A stretch of 9,029 nucleotides of DNA from JAVBNF01 sp031551725. GTDB lineage: Bacteria; Bacteroidota; Bacteroidia; Bacteroidales; P3. Both the position numbers and the translations under genes were made by a program. Under the pieces are notes generated by a model, which had not been told where the DNA came from, ran no database searches, and saw only the letters and a program-made list of their open reading frames with translations. Shown here piece by piece: positions 1 through 5,509 of the stretch (positions within the stretch are counted from its first letter, which is position 1; each line of letters starts with the position of its first letter). The DNA lies in NCBI GenBank assembly GCA_031551725.1, contig JAVBNF010000030.1, positions 1 through 9,029 of the forward strand, given 5' to 3'.

Positions 1-141
1 TTGACACCATAGACCATCAACAAATTAAAAACGTTCAATATAAATTAAATCGGAGACCGCGTGAAAATCTGAACTTTAACTCGCCGTTCGACTATTTTGC
101 ACCGTTTTGCTAATTTATGCGTTTGGATGTTGACTCTACGA
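1..141 (+). mobile_element. Right-hand end of an IS30-family insertion sequence
   Basis: The transposase stop codon at 111-113 is followed by about 25 bases (118-141, TGCGTTTGG then TGTTGACTCTACG) resembling the terminal inverted repeats of IS30-family elements, which often have a TGCACTT-like start and a TTGA-C-TC-tAC-like end. The matching left end is outside the window, so the exact boundary and the target-site duplication cannot be fixed. If the boundary is near 141, the element stops about 14 bases before the -33 box of rnpB. Confidence 0.5.
3..113 (+). CDS. IS30-family transposase, C-terminal end (5' part outside window)
   Basis: The frame starting at base 3 is open from the window edge to a TAA at 111-113 and encodes 36 residues of a protein tail. 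It contains NRRPRENLNFNSPFDYF, the pattern that closes IS30-family (DDE) transposases, whose C-termini typically read N-x-R-P-R-K-x-L-x-F/Y-x-(T/S)-P-x-E-x-F. IS30 transposases catalyse cut-out and insertion of their own element; the catalytic D, D and E lie upstream and are not visible, so activity cannot be judged. The match rests on family memory of a short but distinctive motif. A retroviral-integrase-like transposase of a neighbouring family (IS3, IS481) is the main alternative. Confidence 0.75.
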   Translation, partial: DTIDHQQIKNVQYKLNRRPRENLNFNSPFDYFAPFC

Positions 142-154
142 TATAAAATCCTTT

Positions 155-186
155 TTTGGTAATTTCCCCATAATTTTGTATCTTTG
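155..186 (+). promoter_or_regulatory. rnpB promoter, Bacteroidetes type
   Basis: TTTG at 155-158 and TATCTTTG at 179-186 are separated by 20 bases, matching the Bacteroidetes primary-sigma consensus TTTG-N19-21-TAnnTTTG. Transcription starting about 7 bases after the -7 box would begin at about 193, exactly where the 5' strand of helix P1 of the RNase P RNA begins. Confidence 0.85.
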
Positions 187-192
187 TCAATT

Positions 193-573
193 GAAGAAAA
201 ACAGTTCGAACTGTCGCTGTTTGTTTTATGCAAATGGAGGAAAGTCCGGGCAACACAGAGCGCCATGCTTCCTAACGGGAAGGGGTCTGAGTAATCAGGT
301 CACAGCAAGTGCCACAGAAAATAACCGCCGTGCAAACGGTAAGGGTGAAAATGAGAGGTAAGAGCTCTCGCAAGTGCTTGGTAACAAGTGTTTGGGGTAA
401 ACCTCATGGGTTGAAAGATCAAATATACCGTCAGTTAAGGCCTGCTCGGCCATTGACGGGGGGTAGATCGATAGAATGCAACGGCGACGCGGCATCGAGA
501 TAAATGACAGTTTAGTTTTTGGGTGCGCCCGAAAATCAAACAGAACCCGGCTTACGAAATTGTTTTTCTTTTT
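193..573 (+). ncRNA. rnpB: RNase P RNA, bacterial class A
   Basis: This is the catalytic RNA of ribonuclease P, which trims the 5' leader from precursor tRNAs together with the RnpA protein. Universally conserved blocks appear in the right order: GGAGGAAAGTCCGGGC at 236-251, ACAGAA at 314-319, GGTAAGGGTGAAA at 338-350, the P12-type hairpin GAGAG-GTAAGAG-CTCTC at 353-369, GATAAATGACAG at 499-510 and ACAGAACCCGGCTTAC at 540-554. Helix P1 closes the molecule: 193-208 pairs with 555-571 (about 16 pairs, one bulged A at 559, a few G-U). The length of about 380 nt is normal for class A. The 5' end is set by the promoter and P1; the 3' end by P1 and the U-run. Small forward and reverse open frames across it are chance. 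Confidence 0.95.
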
Positions 574-577
574 TTTT
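555..577 (+). terminator. rnpB 3' end: P1 strand followed by T-run
   Basis: The 3' strand of P1 (555-571) runs directly into nine T residues at 569-577, so the terminal helix plus U-tract could serve as an intrinsic terminator. The stem is A-U rich in its lower half and its partner strand is 350 nt away, so termination may be leaky. That matters because the next start codon is at 586. Confidence 0.5.
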
Positions 578-585
578 GAAAAAAA

Positions 586-2514
586 ATGCGGAGAAACCGA
601 AGAAAATATCGACAGATGCTGAACGGATTGCTTTTTGCAGTTTTGTTTGTGGGCACATGTGCCTGCTCAAATAAAACTGAAGATGAGCAACTTCCGCCGG
701 AGGTTTTTTTTCAACTTCCCGAAAAAGATAATTTCAAAGTTTCTTCCGATGGACTGTATTTCGCTTATCAAGTTCGTACAACAACCGGCAACCGGCTTTA
801 TACACAAAAAATCGGCGATCGAGAAACCAACCTTGTCGTCGAATGCAAAAATCAACATCCGTTTGATTATTATTGGGTAAACGACCATCGTATTTTGTAT
901 TTCAAGAAAGATGACAGCTTGCAAAGCATCTATCCATGTGTGCTTGATGTGTATGGAAATAATGAAAACACTTTCGTGAAAGAGCGCGGAGCCAAATCGG
1001 TAATGCTGAATGAACATTGCGAAAATCCGTCACAGATAATTATCGGGACCATATACCCTTCGCAAAAAATACCGGACGTTTGGCGTTTGAATGTTGATAA
1101 CGGCGAACGGACATGGGTAGCTAAAGCGCCTGAAAATGCGAAGGAATGGATTTGCGATCATCAGGGACAAGTTCGCTTGGTTGTATGCATTGAAGATGAC
1201 GGGCTTTCGCGAGTGATAAAGTATCGAAATAATGAATATTATGCTTTTCGCGATCTGTTGAAGGTTTCTCCTAATGATATTTTTATTCCGCAAGTATTCG
1301 ACTACGAAAATAAAAATTTTTATGCACTTTCTAATCGCAATCGTGATAAAGTTGCAGTTGTTAAATACAACATCGAAAGTGGTACCGAAGAAGTAATTTA
1401 TGAAAATAAAAAACAAGATGTTTCCTGCTTGAATTTTTCCGATTTTCGCAAAGAAATATCTTCTACTACGATTGAAGTTCCTATATTGCACCGTATTTCA
1501 TTGACAAATGAAAGTTCACGATTGGAAAATCGCATTGCTTCGCATTTGAAAGACTTGAAATTTCATATTGTTTCAAAAAGCGAAGACGAAACCAAATTGA
1601 TTTTGGAGGCATTTAGCGATCGTGTGCAAAAAACAATTTATCTGTATGATGCTTCTGCAAACACGTTGGAAACGTTGTATACTACATCTGATAATCTTCC
1701 GAAAGAACAATTATCGAAGATGCAGCAACTGTCTTTTACGGCAAGGGATAAACAAGAAATCGACGCTTTTTTAACCTTCCCTGCCGGCTATACATTAGAA
1801 ACCGCACGCCGTTTACCGCTTTTATGTATTGTGCATAATGGGCCGTGGGCGCACGATGTGTGGGGCTATCATCCGGAAGTGCAAATGTGGGTCGATCGCG
1901 GATATGTGGTTTTGCAAATGAATTATCGCGGATCTACGGGTTATGGCAAGGCATTTATGCGGACTTCTTTTAATCAGTGGGGTGCCAAAATGCAGGAAGA
2001 TTGGGTGGATGGCATTGATTGGCTGGTTGCAAAAGGCACGATAGATAAAAATAGTATTGCCATTTATGGTGTCGGATATGGTGGATATGTGGCGATGGAA
2101 GCACTTATCCAAACGCCGGGACGTTTTGCCTGCGGAATTGCGCAAAACGGTTTTACGAATTTGTTTCCTGTGGTAAACGATGTTCCGATGAATGCAGACA
2201 CGCTGAGGACTTTGCTATATAATTGTATTGGAAATCCTGAGATAGATAGTTTGCGATTTGTAAAACGTTCGCCTGTGTTTCAAGCAGAGAAAATACAACA
2301 ACCGTTGCTTTTCGGATTAGATGCAAACGATGCGCGTATATCGAAAACAGAAGTAGAAGAGATTTTGAATAATTTAAAACAACGCAATATTCAAGGGGTT
2401 TTTATAGATAAAACATCGGATAAAAAAGGGTTTTTATCAAGCGAAAATCAATTGGAATTTTACAAGCAAATGGAAGTATTTTTGACAGAACATTTGCCAT
2501 TAGCAGGAAAATAA
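586..2514 (+). CDS. S9 (prolyl oligopeptidase-type) exported lipoprotein, probably inactive peptidase
   Basis: This 642-residue protein has the layout of the S9 serine peptidases (dipeptidyl/acylaminoacyl peptidase type): a beta-propeller-like N-terminal region to about residue 380, then an alpha/beta-hydrolase domain. Fold landmarks are HNGPW (417-421, usually HGGP), NYRGSTGYG (446-454) and ANDARI around Asp582. Two catalytic residues are absent: the nucleophile motif G-x-S-x-G-G reads GVGYGG with Gly497 in place of Ser, and the G-H-G-F motif reads KKGF with Lys614 in place of His. Only Asp582 of the triad remains, so I infer it does not hydrolyse peptides and may bind them. The N-terminus (MRRNRRKYRQ, then LLFAVLFVGTCAC) is a lipoprotein-like signal, with Cys at the VGTC or TCAC site, suggesting export. 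I chose ATG 586 because it supplies the basic n-region; ATG 616 would lose it. The gene ends in three tandem TAA codons (2512-2520) and is 11 bases before the deiminase, so the two are probably co-transcribed. No separate promoter is visible. Confidence 0.9.
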   Translation: MRRNRRKYRQMLNGLLFAVLFVGTCACSNKTEDEQLPPEVFFQLPEKDNFKVSSDGLYFAYQVRTTTGNRLYTQKIGDRETNLVVECKNQHPFDYYWVNDHRILYFKKDDSLQSIYPCVLDVYGNNENTFVKERGAKSVMLNEHCENPSQIIIGTIYPSQKIPDVWRLNVDNGERTWVAKAPENAKEWICDHQGQVRLVVCIEDDGLSRVIKYRNNEYYAFRDLLKVSPNDIFIPQVFDYENKNFYALSNRNRDKVAVVKYNIESGTEEVIYENKKQDVSCLNFSDFRKEISSTTIEVPILHRISLTNESSRLENRIASHLKDLKFHIVSKSEDETKLILEAFSDRVQKTIYLYDASANTLETLYTTSDNLPKEQLSKMQQLSFTARDKQEIDAFLTFPAGYTLETARRLPLLCIVHNGPWAHDVWGYHPEVQMWVDRGYVVLQMNYRGSTGYGKAFMRTSFNQWGAKMQEDWVDGIDWLVAKGTIDKNSIAIYGVGYGGYVAMEALIQTPGRFACGIAQNGFTNLFPVVNDVPMNADTLRTLLYNCIGNPEIDSLRFVKRSPVFQAEKIQQPLLFGLDANDARISKTEVEEILNNLKQRNIQGVFIDKTSDKKGFLSSENQLEFYKQMEVFLTEHLPLAGK

Positions 2515-2525
2515 TAATAAAACAT

Positions 2526-3764
2526 ATGAGTGAGTCAGCATTAAAAATCGAATCGGAGATAGGGCGATTACAGGGAGTAATTTTACATACGCCGGGGACA
2601 GAAATTGAGCGCATGACGCCTGAAAATGCGCATGCAGCTTTGTACAGCGATATTCTTAACTTGCCATACGCGCAAAAAGAATATGCTGATTTTAGAGGCG
2701 CGTTGGAAAATTTAACCCAAACCTATCAATTTGCAACATTACTTGAAGAAACCTTAAATGTAGAAGGCGTTATTCCGGGTTTAATCGACCGGATTTGCGA
2801 AACGGAAAATGTTTCCGGAATTAAACCGTGTTTACAATCATTAAGCCCAAAAAGTCTTGCCGTTGCGTTGATTGAAGGCGTTGAACATCCGAAAGGAAGT
2901 AAAGAACGCTTTGCATTAAAACCGCTTTACAACCTGTTTTTTACCCGCGATATCAATGTCGTGATTAATGAAGGCGCTTGTGTGGCGCACATGGCCAACC
3001 AAGTGCGTTCGCGAGAATCTTTGTTGGTGGAAACGGTTTTCACGCATCATCCGCTCTTTCAATCTACGGCGGAAAATATTTTTGTAACAAACAAATTTGA
3101 TGTCGAAGCAACTGTTGAAGGCGGCGATGTTTTGATTGCAAATGACCATGTTATTTTGGTTGGAACAGGTGTTAGAACCAATAAAAAAGGCATTGACGCG
3201 CTTGTTCAACGCATGCGGAAATTCAAAAATCAATTTGAAGTCATTGTGCAGGAATTGCCCGAAAAACCGGATTCCTTTATTCATTTGGATATGGTGTTTA
3301 CCTTTCTGGATAAAAACTGCTGCATGGTATTTGAACCGTTGATTATGCAATGGAAAAATTACAAAACAACACGCATCAGCGTAAGCGGAGACCAAACCAA
3401 ATTTATTGAAGAAACGAATTTATTGACAGCCTTGAAAAATGTTGGTTTTGATTTAAAACCTATTTATTGCGGTGGAACATCTGATGAATGGCATGCACAC
3501 CGCGAACAATGGCACAGCGGCGCCAATTTCTTTGCAGTTGCACCGGGGCAAGTGTTGGGATATGCACGTAATATCCACACGCTTGATGAGCTTAATCGTC
3601 ATGGATTTGACATTATCAATGCGCGCGATATTGCTTCGAAAAAAGTGGTGCTGGCGGAAAATCAAAAAGCGGTGATTGCTGTTGATGCAGCCGAACTTCC
3701 GCGTGGCGGCGGCGGCTGTCGTTGTATGACCATGCCGATTAAACGCGAAACGATAAACTGGTAA
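2526..3764 (+). CDS. arcA: Arginine deiminase
   Basis: The predicted reaction is L-arginine + water to L-citrulline + ammonia (EC 3.5.3.6), in the cytoplasm. The 412-residue length fits the family (about 400-420). Guanidino-modifying-enzyme motifs occur in order: FTRD with Asp142, EGGD with Glu198 and Asp201, HLD with His253 and Asp255, an EQWHSGANFFAVAPG block in the last third, and the nucleophile in CRCMTMPI with Cys400. The ending Arg-Cys-Met-x-Met-Pro-(L/I), then a basic stretch and a final Trp, is close to what I remember of the Mycoplasma arginini enzyme. Arg401 of the Pseudomonas enzyme appears replaced by Gly395, which also fits the Mycoplasma-like subtype. No ornithine carbamoyltransferase, carbamate kinase or arginine/ornithine antiporter is next to it, so a full ATP-yielding arc pathway cannot be inferred here. 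It probably shares a transcript with the S9 gene upstream. The start ATG follows an A/T-rich leader typical of the phylum. A citrulline-forming role is strongly favoured over agmatine deiminase or amidinotransferase. Confidence 0.92.
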   Translation: MSESALKIESEIGRLQGVILHTPGTEIERMTPENAHAALYSDILNLPYAQKEYADFRGALENLTQTYQFATLLEETLNVEGVIPGLIDRICETENVSGIKPCLQSLSPKSLAVALIEGVEHPKGSKERFALKPLYNLFFTRDINVVINEGACVAHMANQVRSRESLLVETVFTHHPLFQSTAENIFVTNKFDVEATVEGGDVLIANDHVILVGTGVRTNKKGIDALVQRMRKFKNQFEVIVQELPEKPDSFIHLDMVFTFLDKNCCMVFEPLIMQWKNYKTTRISVSGDQTKFIEETNLLTALKNVGFDLKPIYCGGTSDEWHAHREQWHSGANFFAVAPGQVLGYARNIHTLDELNRHGFDIINARDIASKKVVLAENQKAVIAVDAAELPRGGGGCRCMTMPIKRETINW

Positions 3765-3812
3765 CTTGACAAATATTAAATAAAATAAAAACAATTAAAT
3801 AAATTATATAAA

Positions 3813-4514
3813 ATGAAATTTGGAGTCATTACATTTCCGGGTTCGAACTGCGACCACGATATGATTTATGTGTTAAAACACATTTTAAAACAAGAAGTTG
3901 TGGAACTCTGGCATCAGGATACAGACTTAAAAAAATGCGATGTGATAATGGTCCCCGGAGGCTTTTCCTACGGTGATTATTTGCGTTGCGGAGCCATTGC
4001 TTCTCATTCGAATATCATGGAAAGCGTGAAAGTGTTTGCCAATAAAGGCGGCTATGTAATTGGCGTGTGCAATGGTTTTCAAATTCTTTGCGAATCAGGA
4101 CTTCTACCCGGCGTTTTGTTGACAAATGACAATCAAAAATTTGTTTGCCAAAACCAATATTTAAAAGTAGAAGGTAAAAAAACGGTTTTCACGCAGCATG
4201 TTGAAAAAGAAATTTTAAGCATTCCGATCGCGCATGCGGATGGTCGTTATTTTGTGGATGACAAAACCTACGCCGAAATGTTGAAAAACGGTCAGATTTT
4301 GTTCCGCTATTGCGATGCTGAGGGCTTTGTAACTCCGGAATCCAACCCGAACGGCGCTATTAAAAATGTGGCCGGTGTTTGCAACAGTGGTAAAAACGTA
4401 TTTGGCATGATGCCGCATCCGGAACGTTCTTCCGATGCTGAGCTTGGAAACGAAGACGGTTTGCAATTATTTAAATCTTTGCTTAAGTCGCTGGAAAAAA
4501 GCAAGAAAAAGTAA
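3813..4514 (+). CDS. purQ: Phosphoribosylformylglycinamidine synthase, glutaminase subunit PurQ
   Basis: PurQ supplies ammonia from glutamine to PurL, which converts FGAR to FGAM in step four of purine synthesis. The 233-residue protein is a complete class I glutamine amidotransferase: start MKFGVITFPGSNCDHD, the PGGFSYGDYLR block, nucleophile Cys86 in GVCNGFQIL, and His202 plus Glu204 in PHPERSSD complete the triad. The length matches stand-alone PurQ (about 220-235 residues). It ends in a lysine-rich tail. It follows the deiminase by 48 A/T-rich bases with no clear TAnnTTTG box, so it may be read from upstream. A stand-alone PurQ normally works with a small PurL and PurS; neither is in this window. 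Many Bacteroidetes, such as Bacteroides, instead carry one long fused PurL, so the split form is informative about lineage. Confidence 0.96.
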   Translation: MKFGVITFPGSNCDHDMIYVLKHILKQEVVELWHQDTDLKKCDVIMVPGGFSYGDYLRCGAIASHSNIMESVKVFANKGGYVIGVCNGFQILCESGLLPGVLLTNDNQKFVCQNQYLKVEGKKTVFTQHVEKEILSIPIAHADGRYFVDDKTYAEMLKNGQILFRYCDAEGFVTPESNPNGAIKNVAGVCNSGKNVFGMMPHPERSSDAELGNEDGLQLFKSLLKSLEKSKKK

Positions 4515-4551
4515 GAGATAAAAGATTTTTTGAATGTTTTTGAAAAAATGC

Positions 4552-4582
4552 TTGCATATTTTCAAAACATATTGTAATTTTG
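4552..4582 (+). promoter_or_regulatory. tRNA-Asn promoter, Bacteroidetes type
   Basis: TTG at 4552-4554 and TAATTTTG at 4575-4582, 20 bases apart, fit the Bacteroidetes consensus. The start of transcription would fall near 4589, leaving a leader of about 13 nt before the mature tRNA at 4602. A short ATTTTTT/AAAAAAT inverted repeat lies between purQ and this promoter (4525-4549) but is too weak to call a terminator. Confidence 0.8.
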
Positions 4583-4601
4583 CAGTCCCCAAACGGGAAA
4601 T

Positions 4602-4675
4602 TCTTCCTTAGCTCAGTCGGTTAGAGCATCTGACTGTTAATCAGAGGGTCCTTGGTTCAAGTCCAAGAGGGAGAG
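4602..4675 (+). tRNA. tRNA-Asn (anticodon GTT)
   Basis: The cloverleaf can be drawn by hand. The 7-bp acceptor stem TCTTCCT (4602-4608) pairs with AGGGAGA (4668-4674), with one G-U pair. The D arm starts at GCTC 4611. The anticodon stem TCTGA/TCAGA (4629-4633, 4641-4645) encloses the loop CTGTTAA with anticodon GTT at 4636-4638. The T arm is CTTGG/CCAAG with loop TTCAAGT. The discriminator base is G4675. CCA is not encoded (the genome reads CAA next), so it must be added after transcription. It reads asparagine codons AAC and AAT. Confidence 0.97.
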
Positions 4676-4680
4676 CAAGC

Positions 4681-4721
4681 AAAAGCGCTGTAAACGAAAT
4701 GTTTATGGCGTTTTTTGTTTT
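4681..4721 (+). terminator. Intrinsic terminator after tRNA-Asn
   Basis: CGCTGTAAAC (4686-4695) pairs with GTTTATGGCG (4701-4710) in a 10-bp stem with two wobble pairs and a five-base loop, followed by TTTTTTGTTTT. The A-run at 4681-4684 can extend the stem into the T-run. It closes the single-tRNA transcript. Confidence 0.88.
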
Positions 4722-4794
4722 ATAGGATTCTTTCAAAAAGCATCAAAAAATGGAGTTTTTGGGTGGTTTTTGGCAGAATGTTTTACCTGATAGT

Positions 4795-4820
4795 CAAAAA
4801 TATTTTGTAACTTTGCAAAA
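4795..4820 (+). promoter_or_regulatory. Promoter (-7 box) and possible operator of the two-gene module
   Basis: TAACTTTG at 4808-4815 matches the -7 consensus TAnnTTTG; no good -33 box sits at the expected spacing. The -7 box is framed by CAAAA (4795-4799), TTTTG (4803-4807) and CAAAA (4816-4820). The first two form the palindrome CAAAAATATTTTG just upstream of the box. Such repeats over a promoter are the usual place for autoregulation in toxin-antitoxin operons, but in A/T-rich DNA they can arise by chance. Confidence 0.5.
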
Positions 4821-4841
4821 ACATAACAGAAAGGACTTGCC

Positions 4842-5072
4842 ATGACAGGCACTTTTGCAATAGAACATAACAGCCAAACAAATGTTGATATTTTGATGAT
4901 TGACTTGTCGAAAATCGATAACAACCAACGTATGGGATTGGAGCAAATTGGTTTTTTGTGTCATCAAACCGATTTCGAAAGACGTTGCGCTAATGCGATT
5001 CCATTGGAAGAGGGCAGACAGCGTTCTTTGAAACGTTTAGAGGAAAAATGGAAAGAGGTTTATGGAGGTTAG
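4842..5072 (+). CDS. Small hypothetical protein, possible antitoxin partner
   Basis: This 76-residue soluble protein has no signal peptide or membrane segment. I do not recognise a named domain. Residues 1-25 look like short beta strands ending in an acidic turn (ILMIDLSKID); residues 55-73 are a highly charged probable helix (LEEGRQRSLKRLEEKWKEVY), the sort of tail with which antitoxins wrap their toxin. No helix-turn-helix or ribbon-helix-helix is obvious. The start is well supported: AAGGA at 4831-4835 lies six bases before the ATG, a true Shine-Dalgarno-like site that is rare elsewhere in this window. Its last 11 bases overlap the next gene, so translation is probably coupled. I recall similar small proteins paired with relatives of the next gene in other Bacteroidetes, but cannot verify this here. 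An antitoxin role is inference from context. Confidence 0.72.
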   Translation: MTGTFAIEHNSQTNVDILMIDLSKIDNNQRMGLEQIGFLCHQTDFERRCANAIPLEEGRQRSLKRLEEKWKEVYGG

Positions 5073-5412
5073 AGTATTAGCTGAAAAACCTGTATTTGAC
5101 TACTTGGACGATTTAGTTGGAATTTTGGTTGACAACCATTATTTCCCCACCATTGAAGAGGCGAAAGACTACGTAAATGAAATTTATGATTTCTTTGTTA
5201 ATAGTATCCACCGTTGTCATTGTTCACAACCTGGACTTATAAAATGTGTAAAAGGTCATTTACAAGAGGAGTATGGACGTCAATGTCGGGCCTTAACCTA
5301 TCGACCTAATAAAAATACAACTTGGTGCGCTGTTTATAGTACAGAGAATAATGTTTATCTTATTCATACGATTTTCAACAACCACGTAAGAGAATACAAC
5401 GACATAGAATAA
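5062..5412 (+). CDS. Hypothetical protein, possible RelE/ParE-like toxin
   Basis: This 116-residue soluble protein starts at an ATG inside the last codons of the upstream gene, preceded by GGAAAGAGG as a plausible ribosome site. Residues 11-48 (FDYLDDLVGILVDNHYF, then EEAKDYVNEIYDFF) are a probable helical pair. Residues 76-113 contain a strand-rich block: KNTTWCAVYSTENNVYLIHTI, then FNNHVREY. A W-x-V/A-(F/Y) strand followed by Y-x-(I/V)-x-x-I-x-N-N-H is the pattern I remember from small Bacteroidetes proteins likened to the RelE/ParE fold, in which such a C-terminal sheet carries the active or binding surface. The middle is unusually cysteine-rich (C52, C54, C62, C75, with H53 and H66). The call rests on weak fold resemblance, small size, order antitoxin-then-toxin and gene overlap. 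It could equally be an unrelated conserved protein. Confidence 0.72.
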   Translation: MEVRVLAEKPVFDYLDDLVGILVDNHYFPTIEEAKDYVNEIYDFFVNSIHRCHCSQPGLIKCVKGHLQEEYGRQCRALTYRPNKNTTWCAVYSTENNVYLIHTIFNNHVREYNDIE

Positions 5413-5417
5413 CACCA

Positions 5418-5441
5418 CCGAAGCCCTCACTTCGGCTTTTT
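5418..5441 (+). terminator. Intrinsic terminator after the two-gene module
   Basis: CCGAAG (5418-5423) pairs with CTTCGG (5430-5435) around a six-base loop, followed by CTTTTTC. AAGCC (5421-5425) can alternatively pair with GGCTT (5434-5438). It lies five bases after the stop codon and separates this module from lptB. Confidence 0.85.
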
Positions 5442-5482
5442 CATTGCCCCCAATCCGAAATCCAAAATTCAAAAAAAATTCG

Positions 5483-5490
5483 TATATTTG
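5483..5490 (+). promoter_or_regulatory. lptB promoter, -7 box
   Basis: TATATTTG matches TAnnTTTG exactly; no TTTG is visible at the -33 spacing. It predicts a start of transcription near 5496 and a leader of about 14 nt, and so supports ATG 5510, not the in-frame upstream ATG 5444, as the translation start. Confidence 0.65.
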
Positions 5491-5509
5491 CATCAAAATT
5501 CAAGATCTT

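Noticed and set aside
45..503. Short open frames of 61-73 residues on both strands over the rnpB region
   Set aside because: They cover conserved RNase P RNA sequence, resemble no protein and have no ribosome sites.
513..521. TAGTTTTTG as a promoter box for the S9 gene inside rnpB
   Set aside because: It has one base too many for TAnnTTTG and lies in RNase P RNA sequence; it cannot be called without mapping data.
667..1491. Reverse-strand open frames of 116 and 153 residues inside the S9 gene
   Set aside because: Antisense to a clear coding region and rich in Ile/Phe/Asn as expected for the complement of A/T-rich coding DNA.
4525..4549. ATTTTTT/AAAAAAT inverted repeat as the purQ terminator
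   Set aside because: The stem is only seven A-T pairs with an 11-base loop and no U-tract after it.
4602..5412. tRNA-Asn as the attachment site of an integrated element carrying the two-gene module
   Set aside because: No copy of the tRNA 3' end is visible downstream and there is no integrase in the window.
5444..5509. Upstream in-frame extension of lptB from ATG 5444 (22 extra residues)
   Set aside because: It overlaps the TATATTTG promoter box and begins directly after a terminator; LptB proteins normally start at the equivalent of ATG 5510.
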